64,000 nt of DNA from contig NZ_JARFVB010000006.1 in assembly GCF_029193885.1 (NCBI RefSeq), forward strand, positions 1-64,000, read 5' to 3'. The position numbers and the translations under genes are program-made. Below, one piece after another: positions 41,057-50,501 of this stretch (position 1 is the stretch's first letter; each line of letters starts with the position of its first letter). Below the pieces are notes generated by a model. The model did no database searches. It was not told the origin of the DNA and saw only the letters and a program-made list of their open reading frames with translations. This stretch comes from Flagellimonas yonaguniensis. Lineage in GTDB: Bacteria > Bacteroidota > Bacteroidia > Flavobacteriales > Flavobacteriaceae.

Positions 41057-42466
41057 ATGGAAGAAAATTTTAGGGATTCCATAGGCACAATCACACAAGA
41101 AGGGAAAAGGAATTTTATTTTCCCAAAGAAACCCAGTGGGCGTTATTACGATTACCGAAAGTATGTAAGTTACTTTCTGCTGATTTTCTTGATAGCAGCC
41201 CCTTTTGTCAAGATCAATGGGCACCAATTCTTAATGTTCAACGTGCTGGATAGGCGGTTCAATATTTTTGGACTTCCCTTTTGGCCCCAGGACTTTCACT
41301 TGGTGGTGGTGTCCATGATCATAGGAGTTATTTTCATCGCACTGTTTACGGTCGCTTACGGTCGTATTTTCTGTGGATGGATGTGTCCCCAGACCATTTT
41401 TTTGGAAATGGTCTTCCGTCGCATCGAATATTGGATCGATGGTGACAGGGGTGCACAAATGCGATTGGCCAAAGCACCGTGGACTGGTAAAAAGATTCGA
41501 AAAAGAGTATTGAAGTGGTTTATTTTCTTCCTTATCTCCTTTTTCATTGCCAATGTTTTCTTGGCATACTTAATTGGTAGTGATCAATTGATTGCCTACA
41601 TCACTGACGGTCCAATGGCGCACTTGAGTACTATGATTCCGTTGTTGATTTTCACAGGAGTGTTCTATTTCATCTTTGCGTGGTTCAGGGAACAGGTATG
41701 TATTATCGCCTGTCCTTACGGTCGATTGCAAGGAGTGCTTTTGGACGATAAATCCATTGTAGTGGCATATGATCATAAACGTGGAGAAGGTGAAAGCGGG
41801 CGTAAAAAATTTAGAAAAAATGAAGACCGCGACGCTCTGGGACATGGTGATTGTATCGACTGTTTTCAATGCGTGAATGTCTGTCCAACAGGAATAGACA
41901 TCCGGAACGGGACACAATTGGAATGTGTAAACTGTACCGCCTGTATTGATGAGTGCGATCACATTATGGAGAGCATCGATAAACCCAAAGGGTTGATTCG
42001 ATACGCTAGTGAAGATGAGATCACCAACAACAACAAGTTTCAGTTTACCGCACGTATGAAAGGCTATACCGCAGTACTTGTCGTGCTAATAGGTATCCTC
42101 GTTGGTATGTTGTTCATGCGGAACGAGGTCGAGGCGAATGTACTGCGCTTACCTGGGCAGTTGTACGAGCGCAAGGAGAACAATATCATCAGTAACGTGT
42201 ACACCTATAAATTAGTGAACAAAACCACAAAGGATATCGAAAATGTATCTTTTGAACTGATGTCGCACAACGGGGAAATCAAAATGGTGTCCCATGACAA
42301 GTTCACGGTTCCAGCAGAGGAGCTTGCGGAAGGAACGTTGTTCATCGAAATAAATGCTTCGGCATTGAACGGCGATAAGGATAAATTGAAGATAGGGGTT
42401 TACAGTGGGGATAAACTCATAGAAACCACGGTAACCCAGTTTTTGGCACCGAGGAGTTATAATTAA
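41057..42466 (+). CDS. ccoG: CcoG (RdxA-type) copper/Fe-S accessory protein
   Basis: 469 residues. Polyferredoxin fold: several TM segments, GRIFCGWMCPQTIFLEM with Fe-S cysteines, IIACPYGRLQG, then CIDCFQCVNVCPTGIDIRNG and CVNCTACIDECD, two 4Fe-4S sites. A C-terminal periplasmic Ig-like domain (about 350-469, RLPGQLYERKENNIISNV) follows. CcoG reduces Cu(II) to Cu(I) for cbb3 maturation in studied species. It lies in the usual position after ccoP, 52 bases on. Confidence 0.93.
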   Translation: MEENFRDSIGTITQEGKRNFIFPKKPSGRYYDYRKYVSYFLLIFLIAAPFVKINGHQFLMFNVLDRRFNIFGLPFWPQDFHLVVVSMIIGVIFIALFTVAYGRIFCGWMCPQTIFLEMVFRRIEYWIDGDRGAQMRLAKAPWTGKKIRKRVLKWFIFFLISFFIANVFLAYLIGSDQLIAYITDGPMAHLSTMIPLLIFTGVFYFIFAWFREQVCIIACPYGRLQGVLLDDKSIVVAYDHKRGEGESGRKKFRKNEDRDALGHGDCIDCFQCVNVCPTGIDIRNGTQLECVNCTACIDECDHIMESIDKPKGLIRYASEDEITNNNKFQFTARMKGYTAVLVVLIGILVGMLFMRNEVEANVLRLPGQLYERKENNIISNVYTYKLVNKTTKDIENVSFELMSHNGEIKMVSHDKFTVPAEELAEGTLFIEINASALNGDKDKLKIGVYSGDKLIETTVTQFLAPRSYN

Positions 42467-42477
42467 AAAAGAAAGAG

Positions 42478-42924
42478 ATGAAAATTAATTGGGGAACGGG
42501 AATCGTGCTGGCATTTATTGGCTTTATAGGCTTCATCCTATATTTTGTGATAAGGATGAGTACCGATGATAGTGCCAACCACGATTTGGTGACGGAAGAA
42601 TATTATAAGAAAGAATTGTCTTACCAACAGGAGATAGATGCATCAAAAACCGCTACGGAAATGAATGCCAACCTAAAGGTTCAAAAAACAGATGAAGGAT
42701 TGATGATTTATTTTCCAGAGCGTTTCGACCCCAAAAAGATAAGAGGAACAGTGTCCCTATACAGACCGTCTAACAAGCACTTGGATACCAACTTTCCTAT
42801 AAGTTTGTCCAAAACACATTTGCTCATACCTGACAATCGCTTGGTGGACGGTCGCTGGGACATTTCCATAAACTGGGAATACGAAGGTGACTCCTTTTTG
42901 CATAAAGAAAAATTGGTGTACTGA
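42478..42924 (+). CDS. ccoH: CcoH (FixH) cbb3 assembly protein
   Basis: 148 residues. One TM at the N-terminus (GIVLAFIGFIGFILYFVI) precedes a periplasmic domain with SANHDLVTEEYYKKELSYQQEID, which is the FixH family pattern (D-L-V-x3-Y-Y-x4-L-x-Y). Placed 11 bases after ccoG and 2 bases before the SafE-like gene. It acts in assembly with CcoI in species studied. Confidence 0.88.
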   Translation: MKINWGTGIVLAFIGFIGFILYFVIRMSTDDSANHDLVTEEYYKKELSYQQEIDASKTATEMNANLKVQKTDEGLMIYFPERFDPKKIRGTVSLYRPSNKHLDTNFPISLSKTHLLIPDNRLVDGRWDISINWEYEGDSFLHKEKLVY

Positions 42925-42926
42925 TC

Positions 42927-43637
42927 ATGTTGACCTCTGCGCTGGTTCTGGGACTTTTGGGAAGTCTGCACTGCTTGGGCATGTGCGGGCCAATAGCCTT
43001 TATGTTGCCTTTGGACCAGACCAATCAGGTTAAGAAGACTGCACAGTTGTCCATTTACCACTTTGGCAGACTATTGGCATACGGGGTCATTGGAGTGCTT
43101 TTTGGGCTTTTGGGCAAGGGATTGTCCTTGTTTGGCATTCAGCAGAAACTTTCCATTGGTATTGGTGTACTCATGATTATTCTAGTTCTGATTCCAGGAA
43201 AATACCTGAACGGACATAAACTATTGTCACCCATATATTCAATTATCGGCAAGGTAAAATCCAAACTTGGGGCCGAACTCAAAAAAAAGACACCTGATAC
43301 CTTTTTGACCATTGGTTTTTTGAACGGCTTTTTACCCTGCGGTTTGGTCTATATGGCACTTTTGGGAGCCATCGCCATGGGCAGTCCATTGAAGGGGGGG
43401 CTTTACATGATGATCTTTGGTCTGGGGACCGTGCCATTAATGTCCTTGGTGGTATATTCCAAAGGAATGTTCAGTACATCTATAAAATCGAGAATACAAA
43501 AAATGATACCGGTATTTGTGGTCATCATAGGTATTTTGTTTATTGTTCGTGGACTGGGATTGGGAATACCCTATGTTTCTCCCAAACAGGCCCCAACAGA
43601 TTCAGTTTCGGCGACCATAGAATGCCATCAACCCTAA
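42927..43637 (+). CDS. TauE/SafE-like membrane protein linked to cbb3 assembly
   Basis: 236 residues with six TM segments. The first TM carries LHCLGMCGP, and the fourth GFLNGFLPCGLVYMAL, a pair of Cys-containing motifs of the DsbD-like/SafE family found beside Bacteroidota cco genes. The motifs suggest metal or thiol transfer across the membrane, perhaps copper delivery to CuB; not shown. The start is 2 bases from ccoH and a CoA-transferase follows 15 bases later. Confidence 0.75.
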   Translation: MLTSALVLGLLGSLHCLGMCGPIAFMLPLDQTNQVKKTAQLSIYHFGRLLAYGVIGVLFGLLGKGLSLFGIQQKLSIGIGVLMIILVLIPGKYLNGHKLLSPIYSIIGKVKSKLGAELKKKTPDTFLTIGFLNGFLPCGLVYMALLGAIAMGSPLKGGLYMMIFGLGTVPLMSLVVYSKGMFSTSIKSRIQKMIPVFVVIIGILFIVRGLGLGIPYVSPKQAPTDSVSATIECHQP

Positions 43638-43652
43638 AAAATCAAATCCATA

Positions 43653-44921
43653 ATGAAAATCACATCAGCGAAAGAGGCGGTAGGAATTGTTAAATCAGGA
43701 GACCGGGTCTTTTTCCAAGGGGCGGCCATGACCCCTAACGAATTGATCGATGCCTTGTGCGATAGGCATGAGGAAGTTAATAATGTCGAGATTATTTCCA
43801 TTCACACCGAAGGAGATGCAAAATATACCAGAAAACCCTATAGTGATGCTTTTGCGTTAAATGCCTGTTTTGTTGGCGGAAATGTAAGGAGTTATGTAAA
43901 CACGTACATGGGGGATTACATTCCGGTTTTTTTGAGTGAAATACCTTGGTTGTTTGCCGACGAGTATCTTCCACTTGATGTGGCCTTTGTTCAGGTATCC
44001 CCACCGGACAAGCATGGATATTGTTCTTTGGGAGTGTCGGTCGACGTTGCTTTGCCAGCGGTAAGAACGGCAAAAAAAATCGTAGCACAAATAAATCCCC
44101 ATGTACCGCGTACCCATGGGACCGGAATCGTGCACATCGATGAGATATCCTACGCCATAGAGGTAGATAGACCGATTCACGAACATAATCCGACCGAGAT
44201 ATCAGGAGTGGAGCATGAAATTGGCAGACATGTGGCCTCACTTATTGAGGACGGGGCTACGCTACAAATGGGAATTGGAAGCATACCCGATGCAGTACTG
44301 TCCAACTTAGGGAACCATAAAAACCTGGGCATCCATACCGAAATGTTCTCCGATGGGGTATTGCCTTTGTTGGAAAGTGGTGTGATCAATGGAAAGGAAA
44401 AGGCAGTAAAACGAGGTAAAATAGTAGCTTGTTTTGCTGTAGGGTCCCGAAAGCTTTATGATTTTATCGATGACAACCCCATATGCGATTTTAGGGACTC
44501 CGGTTATACCAATGATACGGCAAGAATCCGTAGAAATCCTAAGGCAACTGCTATCAATAGTGCCATTGAAATAGACCTTACCGGTCAGGTTTGTGCGGAT
44601 ACTATAGGAGGTTACCAATTTTCCGGAGTGGGGGGGCAAATGGATTTTATGCGGGGAGCTTCGCTTTCTAAAGGAGGAAAGCCCATTATCGCCATGTCCG
44701 CCACTACCAAAAAAGGTGTTTCCAAGATAACCCCATTTTTAAAACAAGGTGCAGGTGTTACCACTACGCGTGCACATATGCACTATGTGGCCACCGAATT
44801 TGGTGTGGTAAATCTTTTTGGAAAGAATTTGCAACAGCGTGCCAAAGCACTTATTTCCATTGCGCATCCCGATCATAGGGAGGATTTGGAAAAAGCGGCT
44901 TATGAACGATTTCATGGTTAA
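43653..44921 (+). CDS. Acetyl-CoA hydrolase/CoA-transferase family protein
   Basis: 422 residues. IHTEMFSDGVLPLL holds the catalytic glutamate of the acetyl-CoA hydrolase/4-hydroxybutyrate CoA-transferase family, and FSGVGGQMDFMRGA is the second family signature. It transfers CoA between acyl groups such as acetyl, succinyl or butyryl; the substrate cannot be read. Being last in the cco transcript (15-base gap) and ending at a strong bidirectional terminator suggests that it is induced at low oxygen, where acyl-CoA to acid exchange with ATP or succinate production would be useful. Confidence 0.83.
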   Translation: MKITSAKEAVGIVKSGDRVFFQGAAMTPNELIDALCDRHEEVNNVEIISIHTEGDAKYTRKPYSDAFALNACFVGGNVRSYVNTYMGDYIPVFLSEIPWLFADEYLPLDVAFVQVSPPDKHGYCSLGVSVDVALPAVRTAKKIVAQINPHVPRTHGTGIVHIDEISYAIEVDRPIHEHNPTEISGVEHEIGRHVASLIEDGATLQMGIGSIPDAVLSNLGNHKNLGIHTEMFSDGVLPLLESGVINGKEKAVKRGKIVACFAVGSRKLYDFIDDNPICDFRDSGYTNDTARIRRNPKATAINSAIEIDLTGQVCADTIGGYQFSGVGGQMDFMRGASLSKGGKPIIAMSATTKKGVSKITPFLKQGAGVTTTRAHMHYVATEFGVVNLFGKNLQQRAKALISIAHPDHREDLEKAAYERFHG

Positions 44922-44942
44922 ACCTGGAGAGTAAAGCAATAA

Positions 44943-44974
44943 AAAAGGGGGCAATTTTAAAATTGCCCCCTTTT
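44943..44974. terminator. Bidirectional terminator between CoA-transferase and USP
   Basis: A perfect 32-base palindrome: AAAAGGGGGCAATTTT in the left arm (44943-44958) and its exact complement on the right (44959-44974). A-runs on one side and T-runs on the other serve both strands of the convergent genes. Confidence 0.93.
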
Positions 44975-45011
44975 ATTTGAATTACATGAAACCAATCAAA
45001 AATGCAATCCA

Positions 45012-45836
45012 TTAAATTTTAAAGGTGATCACAGGAGCTTCTGAGTGGTTGGCAATATCTTCGCCAATGCTTCCCATAAAGAAGTGGGATAAACCTCTTC
45101 TGCCATGTGTTGGAATACCGATAAGGTCTGCACCTATATTGTTACTATAGTTGATTACACCTTTTTCTACGGTATAGTCATTATAAATTTCGACTTCCAT
45201 ACCTTCCTTGGCTTCGTTCAAAAACTCGGAGATTTTGGCGTTGGCATCATCAGAGCTCATAAATTCATCTCCAGGGGTATTGATATAGACCAAGTGCAGT
45301 TTTGAACCCAATAGTTCGGCCATTTCTTTGGCTTTTTTAAGGGCAGGAACACTTTCCTTCTCAAAATCACAGGCAAACACAAATTCTTTTGGTACAAAAT
45401 CCTCGGCTTCATTGCCTTTGATGACCAAAACGGGGACATCGGAAGTTCTAACCACTCTTTCGGTGTTGGAACCAATAAAGATCTCCTGTAGGCCATCGGC
45501 ACCATTAGACCCCATGACAATAAGGTCTGCCTTGTGTTTTTCGGCCACTTCGGCCACCTCGCTGAACACTTTATAGTGTTTGATTACGGGCGTAACTTTG
45601 ATATCTTTTAAATAGGGTTTGTCCAAAAAGTCGGAAAACCTTTGTTCTCCCAATTTGATAAGGTGCACCACCTGCTCTTGGGAAATATATCCGGATTCCC
45701 CCATAATGGCGGGAGAAAGCTCCAACATATGGAGCACATATAGCTCAGCTTTTTGTTGCTTGGCTAAGGAAGCGGCCACTTTTAAGGCTTTTTCTGATTG
45801 ATTTGAGAAATCGACCGGTACGATTATACTTTTCAT
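45012..45836 (-). CDS. Tandem universal stress protein
   Basis: 274 residues, two UspA folds. The first half has IIVPVDFSNQSEKALKVAA and VMGSNGADGLQEIFIGSNTERVVR (ATP loop), the second VFACDFEKESVPALKKA and IPTHGRRGLSHFFMGSIGEDI, which also retains the G-2x-G-9x-G-S style loop, so both halves may bind ATP. It starts 17 bases after the stop of hemN and is probably co-transcribed from the FNR-type promoter of hemN. It is a second-copy USP of the region. Confidence 0.9.
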   Translation of the reverse strand: MKSIIVPVDFSNQSEKALKVAASLAKQQKAELYVLHMLELSPAIMGESGYISQEQVVHLIKLGEQRFSDFLDKPYLKDIKVTPVIKHYKVFSEVAEVAEKHKADLIVMGSNGADGLQEIFIGSNTERVVRTSDVPVLVIKGNEAEDFVPKEFVFACDFEKESVPALKKAKEMAELLGSKLHLVYINTPGDEFMSSDDANAKISEFLNEAKEGMEVEIYNDYTVEKGVINYSNNIGADLIGIPTHGRRGLSHFFMGSIGEDIANHSEAPVITFKI

Positions 45837-45853
45837 TTTATTGCTTTTTTGGG

Positions 45854-47221
45854 TTAAACGGTCATGGAAAATATTCGGGTATTTGGTTTTTTTCTGTACA
45901 TTTTAAGATCAAAGGCCATGCTGATGTTTCTTACAAAAGGTCTTCCTTTGTGGGTAACCTTAATGTTTTTGTTGTTGATATCGACCAGTCCGTCCGCTTC
46001 CATTTCGGATAGGTTGGCCAATATGTTCTCAAAATCGACGACCTCTTCTTCATAAGCATTCCATGTGGTCTCGAACTGGCACATGATATTGAGGATATGT
46101 CTTCTCAATATTTCGTCTTCATCATTTAAAATATGCCCCCTAAAAATAGGAATAACTCCATGCGAAACCAAATTTTGATATTCTTCCACATTCTTCACAT
46201 TTTGGGCAAAGCCATACCAACTATCGCTGATACTGGAAGCTCCCAGGCCAACCATAAGTGTGGTTTTGGATGGGGTATAGCCCATAAAGTTTCGGTGCAG
46301 GGTGCCATTTTCCAAAGCTTTGTACAAACTATCGGTGGGTAAGGCGAAATGGTCCATGCCAACATCCTTATAGCTAAAATCCGTAAGCATTTTTTTGCCC
46401 ATTTCGTACTGTGCTTTTTTTTCAATGGAAGATGGGAGGTCCTCTTCTTTATATCCACGCTGACCATTCCCCTTGAGCCAAGGTACATGGGCATAGCTAT
46501 AAAAAGCTATTCTATCTGGTTTAATGGCGTTGGTTTTTATGATAGTGGTCTCCACATCGGAACAATCCTGGAAAGGTAGGCCGTAGATAATATCGTGCCC
46601 TACCGAAGTATATCCGATTTCCCTGGCCCATTCCGTAACATTTTTTACGTTTTCAAAAGGTTGGATTCTGTTAATTGCCCGTTGTACAGTAAGGTTATAA
46701 TCCTGTACACCAAAACACACCCTTCTAAACCCAACACCGTAGAGTGCCTGCAAATGCTCTTTTGTAGTATTGTTGGGGTGTCCTTCAAAACTAAATTCAA
46801 TATCATCCGTCTTTTTGCTGAGACGAACAATACCGTTGATCAACATTTGTAGGTTTTCCGGAGAAAAGAAGGTGGGGGTGCCGCCTCCCAAATGGAGTTC
46901 TTTGATAACGGGTTTAGACCCCATCAAGTCGACGTACAGTTCCCATTCCTTTAAAACCGCTGATATATAAGGCCCTTCCACTTCGTGGCGTTTAGTGATG
47001 CGTTTGTGGCATCCACAAAAGGTGCACATACTTTCGCAAAAGGGTAGGTGTATGTACACACTGATCCCCTCATCTGGGCTTTCCCCGAAAGCCTTGAGCA
47101 CACTGGATTTCCATTTTTTTCCTGAAAAACTTTCAATGTCCCAATACGGCACAGTGGGATAACTCGTGTATCGAGGGCCTGGAACATTGTATTTTTGAAC
47201 TAATTCGCACATAAGCTGCAT
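45854..47221 (-). CDS. hemN: HemN, oxygen-independent coproporphyrinogen III oxidase
   Basis: 455 residues. Radical SAM motif C62-x3-C66-x2-C69-x-C71 (CESMCTFCGC), preceded by YIHLPF, and GGGTPTFFSPENL, GHPNNTT and GVQDYNLTVQRAINR mark HemN. It makes protoporphyrinogen IX precursor without O2, needed for haem in cbb3 under low oxygen. ATG 47221 or 47212 are both possible. Its promoter carries an FNR-type site 48 bases upstream of the longer form. Confidence 0.94.
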   Translation of the reverse strand: MQLMCELVQKYNVPGPRYTSYPTVPYWDIESFSGKKWKSSVLKAFGESPDEGISVYIHLPFCESMCTFCGCHKRITKRHEVEGPYISAVLKEWELYVDLMGSKPVIKELHLGGGTPTFFSPENLQMLINGIVRLSKKTDDIEFSFEGHPNNTTKEHLQALYGVGFRRVCFGVQDYNLTVQRAINRIQPFENVKNVTEWAREIGYTSVGHDIIYGLPFQDCSDVETTIIKTNAIKPDRIAFYSYAHVPWLKGNGQRGYKEEDLPSSIEKKAQYEMGKKMLTDFSYKDVGMDHFALPTDSLYKALENGTLHRNFMGYTPSKTTLMVGLGASSISDSWYGFAQNVKNVEEYQNLVSHGVIPIFRGHILNDEDEILRRHILNIMCQFETTWNAYEEEVVDFENILANLSEMEADGLVDINNKNIKVTHKGRPFVRNISMAFDLKMYRKKPNTRIFSMTV

Positions 47222-47238
47222 ACCATTACATTATAGTT

Positions 47239-47281
47239 CAAAATTACTTTTGATGGTTTGCAAAAAACATGATAATTGTCA
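47239..47281 (-). promoter_or_regulatory. FNR-type promoter of hemN
   Basis: TGAT-AATT-GTCA (47270-47281). The perfect minus-7 box TAATTTTG (47246 to 47239) begins 29.5 bases from the centre 47275.5. It lies back to back with the promoter of the GCS2-CBS gene. Confidence 0.76.
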
Positions 47282-47321
47282 GTCGGGGTGTGTGCAATAT
47301 CGAAAAATGAAGGTTCAAGCC

Positions 47322-47364
47322 TGATGGGTATCATGTTTTTCGCCTTCTTAAGACCGTATCTTTA
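47322..47364 (+). promoter_or_regulatory. FNR-type promoter of the GCS2-CBS gene
   Basis: TGAT-GGGT-ATCA (47322-47333). The box TATCTTTA (47357-47364, 7 of 8) begins 29.5 bases from the centre 47327.5, and ATG 47396 is 62 bases from the site. With the hemN site 52 bases away, this gap has one activator site per direction. Confidence 0.72.
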
Positions 47365-47395
47365 AGGATTAGGATTGACAGTTAATTTAATTCCA

Positions 47396-49240
47396 ATGGG
47401 AGAACATATCAAGAATAGTACGTTTGACGAAGAAGAGAGAAAAGTGTTCGTACAGCAGTTGATCGATGATATCCAAGCTTTGGAGGACATGATCCAAAAC
47501 GGATTGATCGAGGACGATATCGTGCGTATTGGGGCCGAACAGGAGATGTGCTTGATAAAAAACGACTACAGGCCCTCATCAAATTCGTTGGACATTATAA
47601 AAGATTTGGACGATGGCCATTATACCACTGAATTTGCCACCTATAATATCGAGGCCAACCTGGATCCCTTCAAATTGGAGAAGGATTGTTTTAGCTCTGT
47701 CGAAGGGCAATTGACAGGATTGGTGGATAAAGTGAAAAAAACGGCGTCAAAGCACAATACCAAGGTGCTTTTGACGGGTATTCTCCCCACCATCAGCAAG
47801 GACGAGCTGGGAATGGACTATATGACCCCAATTCCAAGATATTACAGAATCAATGAAGTATTGAAAGCTTGGCGGGGTAATGACTTTACGGTAAGGATCA
47901 AAGGGGCCGATGAGCTATCCCTCCACCACGATTCCGTGCTTTTTGAAGCCTGTAACACCAGTTTTCAGCTACATCTACAAATACCTCCACAAGATTTCAT
48001 GAAAAGTTACAATTGGGCACAGGCCATTTCAGGGCCAGTTTTGGGAATCTGTTGCAATTCCCCCTTGCTTTTGGGCAAAGAACTCTGGAGGGAAACACGT
48101 ATTGCCCTGTTCCAGCAAAGTTTGGATACGCGCATTTGGACCAAGGCATTGAGGGAGGAAGTGGCCAGGGTCGGATTTGGGCAACGGTGGCACAAAAATT
48201 CCGTGACCGATATTTTTAAGCAGGACATATCCACACACCGTATTCTATTGACCAAGCCCATTCAAAACAACTCTTTGGATCTGCTTGAACAAGGCGAGAT
48301 ACCGAAACTGGAAGCCCTTAGCTTGTTCAACAGTACGGTGTATCGTTGGAACCGTCCTTGCTATGGGGTCGGTAATGGCAAGCCACATCTGCGCATTGAG
48401 AACAGATATATCCCAGCAGGTCCTACCATACTGGATGAAATGGCCAACTTTGCTTTTTGGGTCGGACTCATGGCAGGTAGACCCAAAAAGTATGATGATA
48501 TCCCCAGCTTAATGGATTTTAGAACAGCTAAACTCAATTTTTTAAGGGCGGCCACCAGTGGCAGGCATGCCATGTTTTCTTGGATGGGAAAGGCGATGAC
48601 GGCCAAAAAAATAGTACGGGAAGAACTTTTGCCAATTGCATACGAAGGACTCCGAAAATTCAATATTGACGAGAAGGATATCACAAGATTACTGGGGATT
48701 ATCGAGGAGCGTACAAAAGGGGGGACTGGAGCCGAATGGCAGATAAATAATTTTAGCGAGCTGAGAAAACAAATGAAGTTGGACAGTGCCATTGTCCAAT
48801 TGACACGGTCTATGTACAAAAACCAGCAAACGAATCTGCCCGTGCATCAATGGAAGCCCATTGATAAAATGACGGAAACCAAGGAGTCCTTTCATAGAGT
48901 GGGCCAAATTATGTCCACAAAGCTCTTGAAACTATATGAAGATGATTACGCAAACTTGGCCCTGGCCATCATGAAATGGAACAATATCCATCACATCCCC
49001 GTGGAAAACGGAAAAGGGGAATTGGCGGGACTACTTACATGGAGCCATATCGAAAAGTTCGAGCAACTGGACAAAAAAGAAGCCCGGGTATCCGATATTA
49101 TGGTAAAAAATGTGATAAGTGTAACGCCCAGAACAGAAATAGAAGCAGCAACAAAAATGATGGAAAAACACCAAATAGGATGTTTGCCGGTTTGTGTGGA
49201 TGCCCATATCGTGGGAATCATCAGTAAAAAAGATTTGTAG
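47396..49240 (+). CDS. GCS2-type glutamate-cysteine-ligase-like protein with C-terminal CBS pair
   Basis: 614 residues from ATG 47396 (TTG 47375 leaves almost no leader after the predicted start). Residues about 25-400 match the GCS2/carboxylate-amine ligase fold: VRIGAEQEMCLI, NIEANLDPF, HHDSVLFEACNTSFQLHLQ, PHLRIENRYIPAGPT (metal/ATP residues). The C-terminus holds two CBS motifs (LALAIMKWNNIHHIPVENGK and VKNVISVTPRTEIEAATKMM) that bind adenosyl ligands. An amide- or peptide-bond forming enzyme with AMP/ATP control is the best reading; substrate unknown. A hydrolase follows after 2 bases. Confidence 0.8.
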   Translation: MGEHIKNSTFDEEERKVFVQQLIDDIQALEDMIQNGLIEDDIVRIGAEQEMCLIKNDYRPSSNSLDIIKDLDDGHYTTEFATYNIEANLDPFKLEKDCFSSVEGQLTGLVDKVKKTASKHNTKVLLTGILPTISKDELGMDYMTPIPRYYRINEVLKAWRGNDFTVRIKGADELSLHHDSVLFEACNTSFQLHLQIPPQDFMKSYNWAQAISGPVLGICCNSPLLLGKELWRETRIALFQQSLDTRIWTKALREEVARVGFGQRWHKNSVTDIFKQDISTHRILLTKPIQNNSLDLLEQGEIPKLEALSLFNSTVYRWNRPCYGVGNGKPHLRIENRYIPAGPTILDEMANFAFWVGLMAGRPKKYDDIPSLMDFRTAKLNFLRAATSGRHAMFSWMGKAMTAKKIVREELLPIAYEGLRKFNIDEKDITRLLGIIEERTKGGTGAEWQINNFSELRKQMKLDSAIVQLTRSMYKNQQTNLPVHQWKPIDKMTETKESFHRVGQIMSTKLLKLYEDDYANLALAIMKWNNIHHIPVENGKGELAGLLTWSHIEKFEQLDKKEARVSDIMVKNVISVTPRTEIEAATKMMEKHQIGCLPVCVDAHIVGIISKKDL

Positions 49241-49242
49241 CC

Positions 49243-50445
49243 ATGTCCCAAGTTCACAGTATAGCATTGGAAGAGACCGTAAAGATTGATAGGGTCATCG
49301 ACCATATAGTTGGAATCAAAGAAGGACCAACAATGGTGTTCTTTGGAGGCATCCATGGAAATGAACCGGCAGGCGTCTTCGCTCTAAGACAGGTTTTTGA
49401 TGAAATAAGGTCAAAAAAACTGAGCGTAAAAGGCGAGATCTATGCCATTTCGGGAAATTTGGGAGCCCTGAAAACCCAGGAGCGTTTTCAGCAGGAGGAT
49501 TTGAACAGGATTTGGTTACCTGACCGTATCGAGAACATTATCGAAAAGAAGGAAATTCATCATAACGAGGAAAATGAACTGAGTCAGCTTTACCTTTTGA
49601 TACAGGATATCCTTGAAAACAGCAATCCACCATTTTATTTTTTGGACCTGCACACAACATCGAGCGATACCATTCCTTTTATGATTTTGAACGATAGTCT
49701 GCTCAACCGAAAATACGGGTCCAACTATCCATTGCCCATAATTTTAGGGATAGAGGAGTACCTGAAGGGAGCATTGTTGAGTTATATCAACGAGCTTGGT
49801 TATGTTTCCCTTGGTTTTGAAAGTGGCCAACATGATGATGGAAAGGCGATACGGAACAGTGTTGATTTTATATGGTATTCCTTGGTCTTGACACAATCCT
49901 TGGATGTTACCGAACAGGAAAGGGAATCGCTTAGGAAAAAGATTTCCAATACAGGGAAGGATTCCCATACCTTCTATGAAATTTATCATCAGCACGATAT
50001 AGGGACCCAAAGCGATTTTGAAATGTTTCCAGGATTTTCCAATTTTCAAAAAGTGCCAAAGGGAGTAGGTTTGGCCCTTGTGGATGGCGTGGAATTGAAA
50101 ACGACCCAAAAACGGCAAATATTTATGCCTTTATATCAAAAACAAGGTAACGAGGGCTTCTATTTTATCAGGCCCATACCTAAAATTTGGTTATGGTTGT
50201 CCAAGAAATTGAGAAGGATCAAAGTAGATCATATTCTTGTGAAATTACCCGGAGTGGAATGGGCAGACGATAAAAGGGATACCTTGGTGGTAGATCAACG
50301 GATTGCCCGCTTTTTAGCCAAATCCTTTCTTCACTTATTGGGATACAGGGCACGAAGATTTGATAAGGCCCATTTAATGGCCAAAAACAGGGAGCGTGCT
50401 TCCAAACATGCAGAATACACCGATACCCTTTGGTTTAAACAATAA
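49243..50445 (+). CDS. Succinylglutamate desuccinylase/aspartoacylase-like zinc enzyme
   Basis: 400 residues. The metal-binding motif FFGGIHGNEPAGVFAL (H-x2-E) and FLDLHTTSSDTIPFM (D-x-H-T-x2-S) are M14-type AstE/AspA signatures, followed by an arginine-containing GNLGALKTQERFQ. The C-terminal about 80 residues (LRRIKVDHILVKLPGVEW) are extra compared with AspA. It hydrolyses an amide bond on an acyl amino acid. It is coupled to the GCS2-CBS gene (2-base gap), so both probably act on one compound, made by one and opened by the other. Confidence 0.82.
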   Translation: MSQVHSIALEETVKIDRVIDHIVGIKEGPTMVFFGGIHGNEPAGVFALRQVFDEIRSKKLSVKGEIYAISGNLGALKTQERFQQEDLNRIWLPDRIENIIEKKEIHHNEENELSQLYLLIQDILENSNPPFYFLDLHTTSSDTIPFMILNDSLLNRKYGSNYPLPIILGIEEYLKGALLSYINELGYVSLGFESGQHDDGKAIRNSVDFIWYSLVLTQSLDVTEQERESLRKKISNTGKDSHTFYEIYHQHDIGTQSDFEMFPGFSNFQKVPKGVGLALVDGVELKTTQKRQIFMPLYQKQGNEGFYFIRPIPKIWLWLSKKLRRIKVDHILVKLPGVEWADDKRDTLVVDQRIARFLAKSFLHLLGYRARRFDKAHLMAKNRERASKHAEYTDTLWFKQ

Positions 50446-50479
50446 AAAAGGCCCAAGTGAATTCACTTGGGCCTTTTTT
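50444..50479. terminator. Bidirectional terminator after the AstE-like gene
   Basis: GGCCCAAGTGAATTCACTTG then GGCC (50450-50473) is a perfect palindrome, flanked by A6 and T6 (50444-50449 and 50474-50479). It separates the AstE-like gene from the convergent TonB-like gene. Confidence 0.92.
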
Positions 50480-50501
50480 GGGTTATCTATGTTCGGTGTT
50501 T

